32,438 bases of DNA from Candidatus Nitrotoga sp. HW29 (GTDB lineage: Bacteria; Pseudomonadota; Gammaproteobacteria; Burkholderiales; Gallionellaceae), in assembly GCF_924101635.2 (NCBI RefSeq), contig NZ_CAKMAA020000066.1, forward strand, positions 1 through 32,438, read 5' to 3'. Under the pieces are notes generated by a model. The model had not been told where the DNA came from, ran no database searches, and was given only the letters and a program-made list of their open reading frames with translations. The position numbers and the translations under genes are program-made. Shown here one piece after another: positions 13,685 to 22,548 of the stretch; positions within the stretch are counted from its first letter, which is position 1; each line of letters begins with the position of its first letter.

Positions 13685-15405
13685 TCAGGTGTTTTCCAAC
13701 TGAGCGTGAATTCGTTAAGTTGCTCCCACGCGGCGAGATCTATTTTCTCTCTAGTGCCGATCCCTAATTCTTTTAATTGCTCCAACGCTCTAGTTTCGCC
13801 TTGCTGTCCGGCCTTACGATACCAGAACGCGGCCTGCTGTTCATCCCGTGTAACACCTTGGCCGTTGTTGTACATTAATCCCAGACTGAATTGCGCTTCT
13901 GCGTGTCCTTGCTCCGCAGCCTTTAAAAACCAAAATACAGCCTGTTGATCGTCCTGTATAACACCCTGGCCGTTACCATACATAATTCCTAACGTGTATT
14001 GCGCTTGCATATCTCCCTGCTCTGCAGCCTTTAAAAACCAAAATACAGCCTGCTGATCGTCTTGAGTAACGCCCAACCCATTGTTATACAAAAAGCCCAG
14101 ATTTAATTGTGCCGTAACATGCTTTTGTTCTGCGGCTTTACCATACCAGAATGCGGCCTGTTGATAATCCTGTGTAATACCTTGACCTTTCTCATACAAG
14201 AATCCCAGATTAAATTGAGCCTCCACATTCCCCTGTTCTGCAGCTTTGTCATACCAAAATGCAGCCTGTTGATAATCCTGGAGTACGCCTCGCCCTTTAC
14301 TGAAGGAGGCTCCCATTGCATATTGTGCCCTCACATGTCCCTGTTTAGCGGCCTTGAGACACCAAAACGCGGCCTGCTGATAATCCTGTATAACGCCTTG
14401 ACCTTTACTGTACATAGTGCCTAGTTCATATTGCGCACGCGCATGTTCCTGCTCTGCCGCCTTCATGTACCAAAACTTGGCCTGTTCATGGTCTTGCTCG
14501 GTCAATTGACCGCTGTTGTGCATTGCTGCCAAATTGAATTGCGCTCGCGCAAATCCCTGTTCTGCAGCTTTGCGATACCAGGACAAAGCAAGTTCGTAGT
14601 TCTGTTTGATACCCTGACCTTTCTCGTACATATACCCAAGAGATTGTTGCGCCCATGCATTTCCTTGCTCTGCCCCCATGTGGTACCAAGACATGGCCTG
14701 CTCATAGTCTTGTATAACTCCTTGCCCGTTGTAGTACAGGGTACCCAGAGCATAATGTGCTCGCGTATGTCCTTGTTCTGCAGCCTTGAGATACCATAGT
14801 CTTGCCTGCTGGTAATCCTGACTAATTCCCTGCCCGTTGTAATACATTGCCCCCAGATTATATTGCGCCTGCTCAAGCCCCTCTTCTGCCGCCTTCTGGT
14901 ACCAATAGAGCGCCTGCTTGTAATCTGCATTAACCACTTCACCAAGCCAATATAGCCTACCCAAGTCATTCCATATTTCAGGGTCATTTTGATTTTGGTT
15001 GGCTATACACCAGTCAAAAGCCAGCCTTGCGTAATGCTGGGCGTGTTCTTTGTGTACGGGAAAACTTCGCCCACCATCGTGAAGAAGAGATAAAGGCAAA
15101 TAGGCTTTGCCATACTGTTTATCCGCCAATTGCTTGAAAGCATCCAAAGCATCTTTCAGATCGTCTAGATCACTGCGTGTCCAGACGATACCAAAACCTG
15201 ATTTATCGCCCAGCTCTGTAATATGGTTATAAACATCCCGTGCTTGGCGATAAAATGCATCGAGATCTTCTGCCAGTGAGGGATCTTTGCTACTCATAAC
15301 GGCCGCCATCCCTCGCGCGACAAGACTGCCACGTTGCCCCATATGCACCACAACTTCCTGAGTGATTACTTTGGCGGGATAATTTTTTCGTTCGGTCATA
15401 CGCAT
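13681..15405 (-). CDS. Sel1-repeat (TPR-like) protein, 11 repeats
   Basis: A protein of 574 residues. From about residue 150 to 540 it is made of 11 Sel1-like repeats of 36 residues, with the consensus A-x-x-W-Y-x-K-A-A-E-Q-G and L-G-x-M-Y-x-x-G-Q-G-V. Such solenoids bind other proteins. No signal peptide is visible, so it is probably cytoplasmic. The first 150 residues are not recognised (YNHITELGDKSGFGIVWTRS). The DNA repeats have a period of 108 bases, which makes the array prone to gain or loss of units. Start is ATG 15405 or ATG 15399; neither has a clear ribosome site. The J-domain gene follows with a 4-base overlap. Confidence 0.9.
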   Translation of the reverse strand: MRMTERKNYPAKVITQEVVVHMGQRGSLVARGMAAVMSSKDPSLAEDLDAFYRQARDVYNHITELGDKSGFGIVWTRSDLDDLKDALDAFKQLADKQYGKAYLPLSLLHDGGRSFPVHKEHAQHYARLAFDWCIANQNQNDPEIWNDLGRLYWLGEVVNADYKQALYWYQKAAEEGLEQAQYNLGAMYYNGQGISQDYQQARLWYLKAAEQGHTRAHYALGTLYYNGQGVIQDYEQAMSWYHMGAEQGNAWAQQSLGYMYEKGQGIKQNYELALSWYRKAAEQGFARAQFNLAAMHNSGQLTEQDHEQAKFWYMKAAEQEHARAQYELGTMYSKGQGVIQDYQQAAFWCLKAAKQGHVRAQYAMGASFSKGRGVLQDYQQAAFWYDKAAEQGNVEAQFNLGFLYEKGQGITQDYQQAAFWYGKAAEQKHVTAQLNLGFLYNNGLGVTQDDQQAVFWFLKAAEQGDMQAQYTLGIMYGNGQGVIQDDQQAVFWFLKAAEQGHAEAQFSLGLMYNNGQGVTRDEQQAAFWYRKAGQQGETRALEQLKELGIGTREKIDLAAWEQLNEFTLSWKTPE

Positions 15406-15594
15406 TTACTCATCTGGTGTGCACGCCTTTAATACGTGGACTGATTACTCATGAATAATTATTTTTATATGACTTCTAATCAAGATTAACTCATAAAAAT
15501 TTTAAAGACTTACATTGATCAACAAGAATCACTTACGGTAATTATCGACACAAATCAAACATGTAATATCTATATTTGAATGGCCATGTGATTA

Positions 15595-16218
15595 TCATTG
15601 ATAAAATTCAATTTTTCCTGTGTGAGTGTCATACATGCCGCCCACAATCGCTATCTGGTATTTTTCCAGCATCTCTCGTAGAACTTCACTCCGGTGTTTA
15701 ATATTAGCGATTGTCAGGAATATATTAGTCATGGCAACTTTCTCTACAAATTCTGAATTTTTAGAATTACGATCGGTTATTGGCTCGCGAACACGCGCCA
15801 CTGCTAGCTTAAGTTTGTTAACTAAAGCGGTAAAGCTACCAAACTTGATATCGTCGCATGCGGCCATAATCGCGCCACAGCCGCTATGTCCTAACACAAC
15901 GATTATTTTCGCTCCGGCGACTTTACACGCAAACTCCATACTACCCAGAATATCTTCGTTAACTATATTGCCTGCTATCCGAATGCTGAAGAGGTCGCCT
16001 AAACCTTGATCGAAAACAAGTTCAGCCGATGTCCTGGAATCGATGCAGCTCAAAACTACTGCAAAAGGGAACTGCCCTTCTGAAGCATCTTTTAATTGCC
16101 CCAATAAATCGCGATTAACAGTACGATTTTGTGCAAAACGATCATTTCCCTCTTTCAGAATTTGAAATGCCATCTCCGGCGTAAGCGATGCTTGAGTTTC
16201 CTTGGTATGCGTTCTCAT
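15595..16218 (-). CDS. beta-class carbonic anhydrase
   Basis: This enzyme interconverts carbon dioxide and bicarbonate. The protein has 207 residues, typical for a bacterial beta-class enzyme. All zinc and catalytic residues are present: Cys58-x-Asp60-x-Arg62 (SCIDSR) and His111-x-x-Cys114 (GHSGCG), with NIVNEDILGSMEFA between. Relatives with an N-terminal leader are periplasmic, but no signal peptide is seen here, so it should be cytoplasmic. It stands alone, with divergent open space upstream and 189 bases to the Sel1 gene downstream. Confidence 0.95.
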   Translation of the reverse strand: MRTHTKETQASLTPEMAFQILKEGNDRFAQNRTVNRDLLGQLKDASEGQFPFAVVLSCIDSRTSAELVFDQGLGDLFSIRIAGNIVNEDILGSMEFACKVAGAKIIVVLGHSGCGAIMAACDDIKFGSFTALVNKLKLAVARVREPITDRNSKNSEFVEKVAMTNIFLTIANIKHRSEVLREMLEKYQIAIVGGMYDTHTGKIEFYQ

Positions 16219-16833
16219 TTATGGTTTCCTCTAAATAAATACCTTACTGAACTTCAACTCGATGAAAACACCATACATTACAATGTGTGGCGTATTAATT
16301 CAATTTTCAACTATTAATCCGATCAGTAAAATTTGAAGTTTTCATACGGCATATTTTACGCGAAGATCCTGGAAGTTTTTCGACACCCTCAGATAGTTGC
16401 TTCAATGTTTGCATTTACTCTGGAAGCACTGATTAATTTGCGTTTCCGCGAAATTTTGAATTAATCAGCGTCTCCCTCTGTTAACACGGTCTTCATTTTT
16501 GGTCGGCCTTTGTGAATTAATACCCAACATTTAAGTCTGTATTCATTGCTACAACCGATACCTCAGTGCAAGTTTTACAGAATATTAACATCCACTCAAC
16601 TTACCTCAGTATCAATGGTCACGATGAGGTCAAAGTAATAAAAAAACCTAACAATTCATCTTTAGTACGGTTTGGTTAAACGCTGCAATATTGCAACCTC
16701 CATTAAAATTAGTTGTGCTTTAATCCATTTTTATTCTAATTTGTCCGGTCTTGGTACACCTAAAGTAACGACAATATGACGTATCAGCCAACGAAGAGTA
16801 AAATGCACCTTTAGTATAGATAGTTGATTACGA
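16219..16833. other. 615-base region without a convincing gene
   Basis: No coding frame of reasonable length or composition is visible on either strand. The stretch is AT-rich. It should hold the promoters of the carbonic anhydrase gene (leftwards) and of ylqF (rightwards). Its one clear structure is the IS-end-like inverted repeat at 16422-16475. Stop codons occur in every frame. Confidence 0.6.
16422..16475. repeat. imperfect inverted repeat resembling paired IS ends
   Basis: The left arm GGAAGCACTGATTAATTT and the reverse complement of the right arm (GGAGACGCTGATTAATT) agree at 14 of 17 positions, separated by about 19 bases. A related single arm lies at 30699-30715. CTGATTAATT-type ends occur on insertion sequences, so this may be a small palindromic remnant or a non-autonomous unit. 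No transposase is near. Confidence 0.5.
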
Positions 16834-17721
16834 ATGTCCATTCAGTGGTTTCCAGGTCACATGGTTTCGGCACGCAAAAAGGCAGCCGAAACCATGGAGC
16901 GCGTCGATATGATAATAGAAGTGCTGGATGCACGCGTGCCGGAAGCAGGCAGCAATCCTGTCATTAAAGAACTGCGCTTACATCGGCAGCGACCCTGCCT
17001 GAAAATCCTTAATAAAGCCGATCTGGCGGATCCGGCTGTTACCGCAGCTTGGCTGAACTTCTACAATGAGCAAAAAGGAATCAAGGCCGTAGCACTAACC
17101 TGTAAAAAACCAGGCGATGTCGCAAAAATTCCCGGTTTGTGCGAAATACTTGCCCCCCATCGTAATAACAGTCTTAAGCCATTGCGCATGATGATCATGG
17201 GCATCCCCAATGTAGGAAAATCCACACTGATCAATACACTGCTGAAGCGTCGGGTAGCAGCTGTAGGCGACGAGCCGGCAGTCACTAAAAACCAGCAAGG
17301 GTTCGATCTGAATGAACGAATGACGCTGATCGATACGCCGGGGCTAATGTGGCCGAAAATTGAATATGACAGCGACGGGTTCATGTTAGCCGCAAGCCAC
17401 GCGGTCGGACGAAATGCCATAATAGACGAAGAAGTAGCCAGTTTCCTGGGTGACATTTTACTGGCATACTACCCCAATCTGCTTACAAATCGTTACGGGC
17501 TCTCCGTTGAAGGTCTGGATGGTGTGAGCGTTATCGAAGCAATCGCAAAGCGGCGCGGTTACCTGCTCAAAGGCGGTGTTCCAAACCTGGGAAAAGCGGC
17601 TCTCATGCTGCTACAAGATTACCGCACTGGCGCACTTGGACGCATTAGTCTGGAAACACCGAAAAGCCGCGATATAATGTTAACCCAACAAGCATTTATT
17701 AAAGCAAAGGAACAAGCTTAA
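16834..17721 (+). CDS. ylqF: ribosome biogenesis GTPase YlqF/RbgA
   Basis: A circularly permuted GTPase of 295 residues that helps the last steps of large ribosomal subunit assembly. The start MSIQWFPGHMVSARKKAAE is the family signature. The GTP-binding motifs come in permuted order: G4 NKAD (60-63), G1 GIPNVGKS (123-130), then the switch region near PAVTKNQQ and G3 DTPG (167-170). The C-terminal domain (about 190-290) includes RRGYLLKGGVPN, which contacts ribosomal RNA in relatives. A terminator was not seen. It stands alone on the plus strand. Confidence 0.95.
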   Translation: MSIQWFPGHMVSARKKAAETMERVDMIIEVLDARVPEAGSNPVIKELRLHRQRPCLKILNKADLADPAVTAAWLNFYNEQKGIKAVALTCKKPGDVAKIPGLCEILAPHRNNSLKPLRMMIMGIPNVGKSTLINTLLKRRVAAVGDEPAVTKNQQGFDLNERMTLIDTPGLMWPKIEYDSDGFMLAASHAVGRNAIIDEEVASFLGDILLAYYPNLLTNRYGLSVEGLDGVSVIEAIAKRRGYLLKGGVPNLGKAALMLLQDYRTGALGRISLETPKSRDIMLTQQAFIKAKEQA

Positions 17722-17877
17722 AATATAACCAATTAATGTAAGTAGCAATCCCAACAATTCTTTTGTCCGTCATGCTGCCGTGGAAAGCCGATCTAACCAA
17801 TAGTTGAATCTTCTTCCCCGTCCAGTTGTATCAGTATAGTTGTATCAACATAGTTTTATTTCTATAGGTCACCACCC

Positions 17878-19362
17878 GTGCAGTTAAACAAACTTTACTT
17901 ATTCATTTTTTCCGCTTGCATTGCGCTTTCCGCAATGTCTGCGGTTCATGCAGAAGAGAACGTTTTTTTGAATAGCACGCTCGATACCTTACCAACTGAT
18001 TCCACACCACAACCATCCCCGGTTTCTGATAATCCCGAACTGATACTTACCGTCGATCCTAACCTTTCTCAAAACGATTTATGGCAACGTATTCGTAATG
18101 GTTACGCATTGCGCCAATTAGATAGCCCGTTGGTAGCGAGCCACGAACAATGGTACGCAAAACGTCCGGACTATATGCAACGAATGACCGAGCGTGGACA
18201 GCGCTATCTCCACTTTATTGTGGAAGAAGTTGAGCGGCGCGGGATGCCCTCGGAAATCGCACTGCTCCCCATGATCGAAAGCGCATTTAATCCGGGAGGC
18301 TATTCCACCGCGAGTGCCTCTGGTATCTGGCAGTTCATCCCATCTACCGGCAAGCATTTTGGCATGCAACAAAATTGGTGGTATGACGGACGGCGCAATA
18401 TCATCAGCGCGACCCTCGGCGCGCTCGATTACCTGCAAAAGCTGCATGGCATGTTCGGCGATTGGGAATTGGCACTTGCCGCTTACAACTGGGGCGAGGG
18501 TGCCGTACAGCGAGCACTCGCATCTAACCGCAAACTCGGTCTGCCGGCAAATTACGCCAGCCTGAAAATGCCATCCGAAACACGCAACTATGTACCCAAA
18601 CTGCAAGCAATAAAAAATATTATCAGTGATCCGGCCAACTTCGGCCTGGCTCTACATCCCGTTCCCAATCAACCGTATTTCGTTGCGGTCAGTACGTCAA
18701 AAAATATTGACATGGAACTTGCCGCAGGATTGGCGGATGTTACGCTGGATGAATTTCGCGCACTGAATCCCGCCCACAACCGTCCGGTTATCCTGCAAGA
18801 AAACTCGGAAGTACTATTATTACCCGTAGACAAAGTGGAAACCTTTCGCGCCAATCTGGCAAGTAATAGCCTGCCACTCGTATCATGGCAAATTTATAAA
18901 AGCAGGAAAGGAGAGCGAATAAACGGACTCGCGGCACGCTTCGGCCTGTCACCGGAGACATTTCGATCCATCAATGGCCTGTCAACAAAACAACTTAAGG
19001 TAAGTACCGGGCAGATGCTGCTGGTACCTCTTAATGGTCAAAGTGCAAAAAATGAATTCGTGGCATTTAATTCTCACCCTGCCCTTGCCAGCCACTTGCC
19101 TGGAAACACTATTAGATACACGGTTCGTAAAGGTGACACGCTGAGCGCTATTTCCCGCCGCTACAAGGTAAGCGTGGAAAAACTGCAAAGCTGGAATAAC
19201 AATATAAAAACACTCAATTCGGGTCAACACCTCTTCATCGTAAAACTCGATAAATCACCTCACATTTCCAGAGCTGATAAGAACCGCAGCAAACTTGGCA
19301 TGAACAGCAAAAAAACGAAAAAATTTATGTACAAGACACAACGCATTGCTCAATATCCTTAA
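17878..19362 (+). CDS. mltD: membrane-bound lytic murein transglycosylase D-like protein with LysM domains
   Basis: This enzyme cuts the peptidoglycan glycan chain, leaving anhydromuramic ends. It has 494 residues. A signal peptide (LYLFIFSACIALSAMSAVHA) directs export; no lipobox cysteine follows, so it may not be a lipoprotein as E. coli MltD is. The SLT domain holds the catalytic glutamate in ALLPMIESAFNP, then ASGIWQFIPSTG and AAYNWGEGAV. Two or three LysM domains follow; the clearest is near the end (YTVRKGDTLSAISRRYKV), with another around WQIYKSRKGERINGLAARFG. Translation starts at GTG 17878 with a weak site. The Lys/Arg-rich C-terminus is unusual. It converges with the universal stress gene. 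Confidence 0.93.
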   Translation: MQLNKLYLFIFSACIALSAMSAVHAEENVFLNSTLDTLPTDSTPQPSPVSDNPELILTVDPNLSQNDLWQRIRNGYALRQLDSPLVASHEQWYAKRPDYMQRMTERGQRYLHFIVEEVERRGMPSEIALLPMIESAFNPGGYSTASASGIWQFIPSTGKHFGMQQNWWYDGRRNIISATLGALDYLQKLHGMFGDWELALAAYNWGEGAVQRALASNRKLGLPANYASLKMPSETRNYVPKLQAIKNIISDPANFGLALHPVPNQPYFVAVSTSKNIDMELAAGLADVTLDEFRALNPAHNRPVILQENSEVLLLPVDKVETFRANLASNSLPLVSWQIYKSRKGERINGLAARFGLSPETFRSINGLSTKQLKVSTGQMLLVPLNGQSAKNEFVAFNSHPALASHLPGNTIRYTVRKGDTLSAISRRYKVSVEKLQSWNNNIKTLNSGQHLFIVKLDKSPHISRADKNRSKLGMNSKKTKKFMYKTQRIAQYP

Positions 19363-19478
19363 CATTTCCTTCTCTACCATTTTTTTACCTTTCGTTAGCA
19401 ATTCAGCATTCACTTGTATCGCAGATAGTAAGGCCACACCTTTAGCATGAGGATGTCGTGTGTAGATCAAGCGACGAA

Positions 19479-20363
19479 TCACACCGAAACCAAAATATCG
19501 CATTGCGACTCGGCCAGAACATGCTTTGTGACGCTGCCGAGAAATAGTTCTTCGAGCATATTGACTCCGTGCTTACCCATCACAATCAAGTCACAATTCA
19601 ATTCTTGTTCTTGCTCAACGATACGCAAAGATGGATCACCGTGCAGCACGATAAGCTGAGCAGCATTCAACGGTAGCGAAGTTTCCTTGATCAAGGCAAA
19701 CAGTTTTTGGGCGGCCTCCTGCTTGGCAATAATACGATAATGATTGACGGTATCTTCGTCGACGCTGACATATCGCAAGTATCCTTCGAATGGAACTTCA
19801 AAAACATGCAGCAATACAATATCGGCATTCGGGGCGATGGCCCGTGCATGTTCAATGGCTTGCGAGGAAGAAGGGGAGAAATCTACGGGTACGAGTAGCG
19901 TCCGATAGGGCTCATGAGCAGGCTGTTTGACGACCAGCATGGGACGTTTCGTTTCATTAAGCATTCTTTCAGCGGTTGAGCCCAGCAACAGATGCCGTAT
20001 GAAACTCTCGCCGCGGGCACCACAAACGATCAGATCCGCCGCCATCGCACCCGGCTCCTTGGACAATTCCGCAAGCAAGGAACCACAGACGACTCGCGTG
20101 CCCGCAGACACGTTGTAGCGCTTAAGTAGCGCCTCGGCCAGCTCGCGTAGTTTCTCTCGCGCGGCATTGAGTACCCACTGCTGTTGTTCTTCCGGCGTTT
20201 CCAGCATGAGCTGCCGAAGTCTTTCCAGCGGTGCGAGGTTGGCCACATGGAGCAAGTCCAAAGATGATCCCGTTTCCTGACACACCAAGGCCGCGCGTTC
20301 GGCAGCATGGCGAGCTGGCGCTGACAGGTCGGTTGCAGCTAAAAGACGTTTAAGTAGCGCGAT
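19479..20363 (-). CDS. tandem universal stress protein (two UspA domains), probable AUC start
   Basis: A 294-residue protein with two UspA domains. Domain 2 is complete (TLLVPVDFSPSSSQAIEHA to the ATP-loop-like GKHGVNMLEELFLGSV). Domain 1 ends with GARGESFIRHLLLGSTAERM. Its first strand and helix, LLAATDLSAPARHAAERAAL, lie upstream of the first ordinary start codon (TTG 20288) and are clearly part of the protein. The frame stays open to an ATC codon at 20363 that has GGGAG 6 bases before it. No ATG, GTG or TTG exists in that stretch. So either translation starts at AUC or a start codon has been mutated or mis-assembled. Role: stress survival by nucleotide binding, as known for the family. Confidence 0.9.
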   Translation of the reverse strand: MALLKRLLAATDLSAPARHAAERAALVCQETGSSLDLLHVANLAPLERLRQLMLETPEEQQQWVLNAAREKLRELAEALLKRYNVSAGTRVVCGSLLAELSKEPGAMAADLIVCGARGESFIRHLLLGSTAERMLNETKRPMLVVKQPAHEPYRTLLVPVDFSPSSSQAIEHARAIAPNADIVLLHVFEVPFEGYLRYVSVDEDTVNHYRIIAKQEAAQKLFALIKETSLPLNAAQLIVLHGDPSLRIVEQEQELNCDLIVMGKHGVNMLEELFLGSVTKHVLAESQCDILVSV

Positions 20364-20461
20364 GACTATCTCCCTTTCGCTCGAACACCGCTCACTCCTA
20401 CCTTGGAAAGTTAAATTACTCCCGGCAAAGCCGGGGATTACCTCGGTGAATTACGTAATTT

Positions 20462-22540
20462 TTACTCCGCTGCCAGATAACAATGCACGCGGTGTGTGGT
20501 ACTCACTAGGGTCTCAGTTGGATACACTTCGCGACATTTCGCCATGACTTGTGCGCATCGTGTGTGGAAGTGGCAGCCCTGCGGTGGATGTGAGGGAGAA
20601 GGCATTTCCCCAGGCAGACGAACAGTTTTCATACCCTGACCATCTATTCTCGGCACTGCGGACAGCAAGGCTTGAGTATAAGGATGTTTAGGGGCGTGCA
20701 ATACTTCCTTCACCGTTCCGCGCTCGACAATACGTCCCAAATACATCACATATACCTCGTGTGCGAGATATTCCACCACCGCCAGATTATGCGAAATAAA
20801 TAGGTAGCTTAATCCTAATTGCTGCTGCAATGATTTTAGCAAATTTAAAATTTGCGCCTGCACCGAAACATCCAGCGCACTGGTCGGTTCATCGCAAATC
20901 AGCAAATTCGGATTAACTGCCAGCACCCGGGCGATAGCGATACGTTGCCGCTGCCCACCGGAAAACTCATGCGGATATCGCCACTTGGAAGTTTTCTCCA
21001 ATCCAACTTGTTCCAACAATTCATCTATGCGGCGTTGTCGCTCATCACTATTTTTAGCGATAGACAATGCATCCATGCCCTCCTGTAAAATCTCCGCCAC
21101 GCGCATCTTGGGGTTTAAAGATGCATAAGGATCCTGAAATATCATTTGCATCCCGGCACGATGTTTGCGCAATTGCCCCGCATTGATGCCTATAAGTTCG
21201 TGACCCGCAAAACGCACACTACCTGCAGTAGGTGTGATAAGTTGCAACAGCGCCTTACCTACCGTAGTTTTACCGCAACCGGATTCACCCACCAGCGCCA
21301 GCGTACGCCCCTCTGGAATATTTATTGACACGCCATCCACCGCTTTAACGTAACCGACCGTACGCTGTAATATGCCTTTGCGGATAGGAAAGTGAACTTG
21401 CAGGTTTTCCACTTGCAAAAGTGACGTACCCCTCCCCTCTGTCCCAACCCCTTCCCCACCTGGGGTAGGCGGAGCGTGGGAGAGAGATGCTTTCAAGTTT
21501 AATTTCTCACTTCCCATCTGCGATGTATACAGATGACATCTTACCCCATGGCCGTTTTCCAGCTGTGCCCACTCTGGCACCTGCTCGTGGCACAGCGCCC
21601 ACGCTTTATCGCAGCGCGGCGCAAATCTACAAGCGGCAAGTGGCGCACCCAATGGGGGGACATTACCCGGGATGGCCGCTAATGGTTGTCCGCTGCGTTC
21701 CGCATCCGGCAATGCGGCAAATAATTTTTGTGTATAGGGATGAGCGGGGCGTGCAAACAATTGTTCACGCGACGCCTGCTCGATAATTTGTCCGGCATAC
21801 ATCACCCCGACCTGATGTGCCATTTGAGCGACTACGCCCAAGTCATGGGTGATCAACAACAACGCCATACCGGTTTTCTGCTGCGTATCGCGCAAAAGTT
21901 TAAGCACCTGCGCTTGTATGGTTACGTCAAGAGCGGTGGTCGGTTCGTCCGCGATCAACAACTTGGGATGTCCAGCCATTGCCATTGCAATCATCACGCG
22001 TTGTTTCATGCCACCGGAAAGCTGGAATGGATATTCAGACGCACGGCGAGAAGCATCGGAAATACCCACTTGCTCCAGCAATTCAACACAACGCGGGTGA
22101 ACTTCTTTACCGCGCAGTTGCTGATGCAATATCAATACCTCGGCAATCTGATCACCGACCGTCATCACCGGGTTCAAACTCAACCCCGGCTCCTGAAAAA
22201 TCATTGCCATTTGGCCACCGCGCACTTTGCGCATGGCATATTCTGGCAACGCCAAAATATCCTCTTCGTCAAGTTTAATATCACCGCTGGCGACACGTAT
22301 TCCATCCGGCAGCAAACGCATCAGCGATAATGCCGTCATAGACTTTCCACAGCCGGATTCACCCAGCAACGCAAAGGTTTCACCCTGTTTAATGCTGAAC
22401 GATATGTCGTCCACAATACGCGCACCATTATTCAGACGCGTCACTAACCTCTCTACATTCAGTATAAATTCCCCTCTTCCAATTTCTGGAGGAGCACTGG
22501 TCAGAGGGCGAAGTTGGTTGAAAGAGGGATCAGATTTCAT
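20462..22540 (-). CDS. yejF: peptide ABC importer ATPase with two ATP-binding domains (YejF type)
   Basis: The energy subunit of a peptide importer, 692 residues, with two complete ABC domains. Domain 1 (about 25-330): Walker A GESGCGKSM, signature LSGGMKQR, Walker B LLIADEP. Domain 2 (about 375-690): Walker A GESGCGKTT, signature FSGGQRQR, Walker B LLICDEP. Both are followed by oligopeptide-binding C-terminal extensions with Cys-rich ends (CRFAPRCDKAWALC, CHFHTRCAQVMAKC) as in Dpp/Opp ATPases. The linker is low-complexity and Gly/Pro-rich (PPTPGGEGVGTEGRG) and arises from a repeat-like DNA stretch. It starts 8 bases after the permease gene, with AGGTGG before the ATG. Confidence 0.93.
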   Translation of the reverse strand: MKSDPSFNQLRPLTSAPPEIGRGEFILNVERLVTRLNNGARIVDDISFSIKQGETFALLGESGCGKSMTALSLMRLLPDGIRVASGDIKLDEEDILALPEYAMRKVRGGQMAMIFQEPGLSLNPVMTVGDQIAEVLILHQQLRGKEVHPRCVELLEQVGISDASRRASEYPFQLSGGMKQRVMIAMAMAGHPKLLIADEPTTALDVTIQAQVLKLLRDTQQKTGMALLLITHDLGVVAQMAHQVGVMYAGQIIEQASREQLFARPAHPYTQKLFAALPDAERSGQPLAAIPGNVPPLGAPLAACRFAPRCDKAWALCHEQVPEWAQLENGHGVRCHLYTSQMGSEKLNLKASLSHAPPTPGGEGVGTEGRGTSLLQVENLQVHFPIRKGILQRTVGYVKAVDGVSINIPEGRTLALVGESGCGKTTVGKALLQLITPTAGSVRFAGHELIGINAGQLRKHRAGMQMIFQDPYASLNPKMRVAEILQEGMDALSIAKNSDERQRRIDELLEQVGLEKTSKWRYPHEFSGGQRQRIAIARVLAVNPNLLICDEPTSALDVSVQAQILNLLKSLQQQLGLSYLFISHNLAVVEYLAHEVYVMYLGRIVERGTVKEVLHAPKHPYTQALLSAVPRIDGQGMKTVRLPGEMPSPSHPPQGCHFHTRCAQVMAKCREVYPTETLVSTTHRVHCYLAAE
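21425..21484. repeat. intragenic C-rich/G-rich repeat-like stretch encoding the ATPase linker
   Basis: On the plus strand the stretch is made of CCCCTCCCCTCTGTCCC, then CCCCTTCCCCACC, then TGGGGTAGGCGGAGCGTGGG and AGAGAG. It resembles the widespread intergenic CCTCTCCC...GGGAGAGG palindromic repeats of proteobacteria, here inside a gene and in frame. A weaker version (CCCCTCTTCC, then GAGGAGC and GAGGGCGAAG) lies at about 22470-22515, coding for the N-terminal start of the same protein. Identification as a known repeat family is by resemblance only. Confidence 0.4.
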
Positions 22541-22548
22541 GCGGCCAC

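Noticed and set aside
13770-14960. Regular 108-base DNA repeats, at first sight like a repeat array
   Set aside because: They are in frame and encode the Sel1 repeats; there are no spacers as in CRISPR.
14107-14987. Long frames on the other strand and frame of the Sel1 gene
   Set aside because: They are by-products of the repeated coding DNA.
20410-20455. CCCGGC-AAA-GCCGGG hairpin between the stress gene and the ATPase gene
   Set aside because: No T run follows on either strand and it lies close to the ATPase stop; a terminator cannot be supported.
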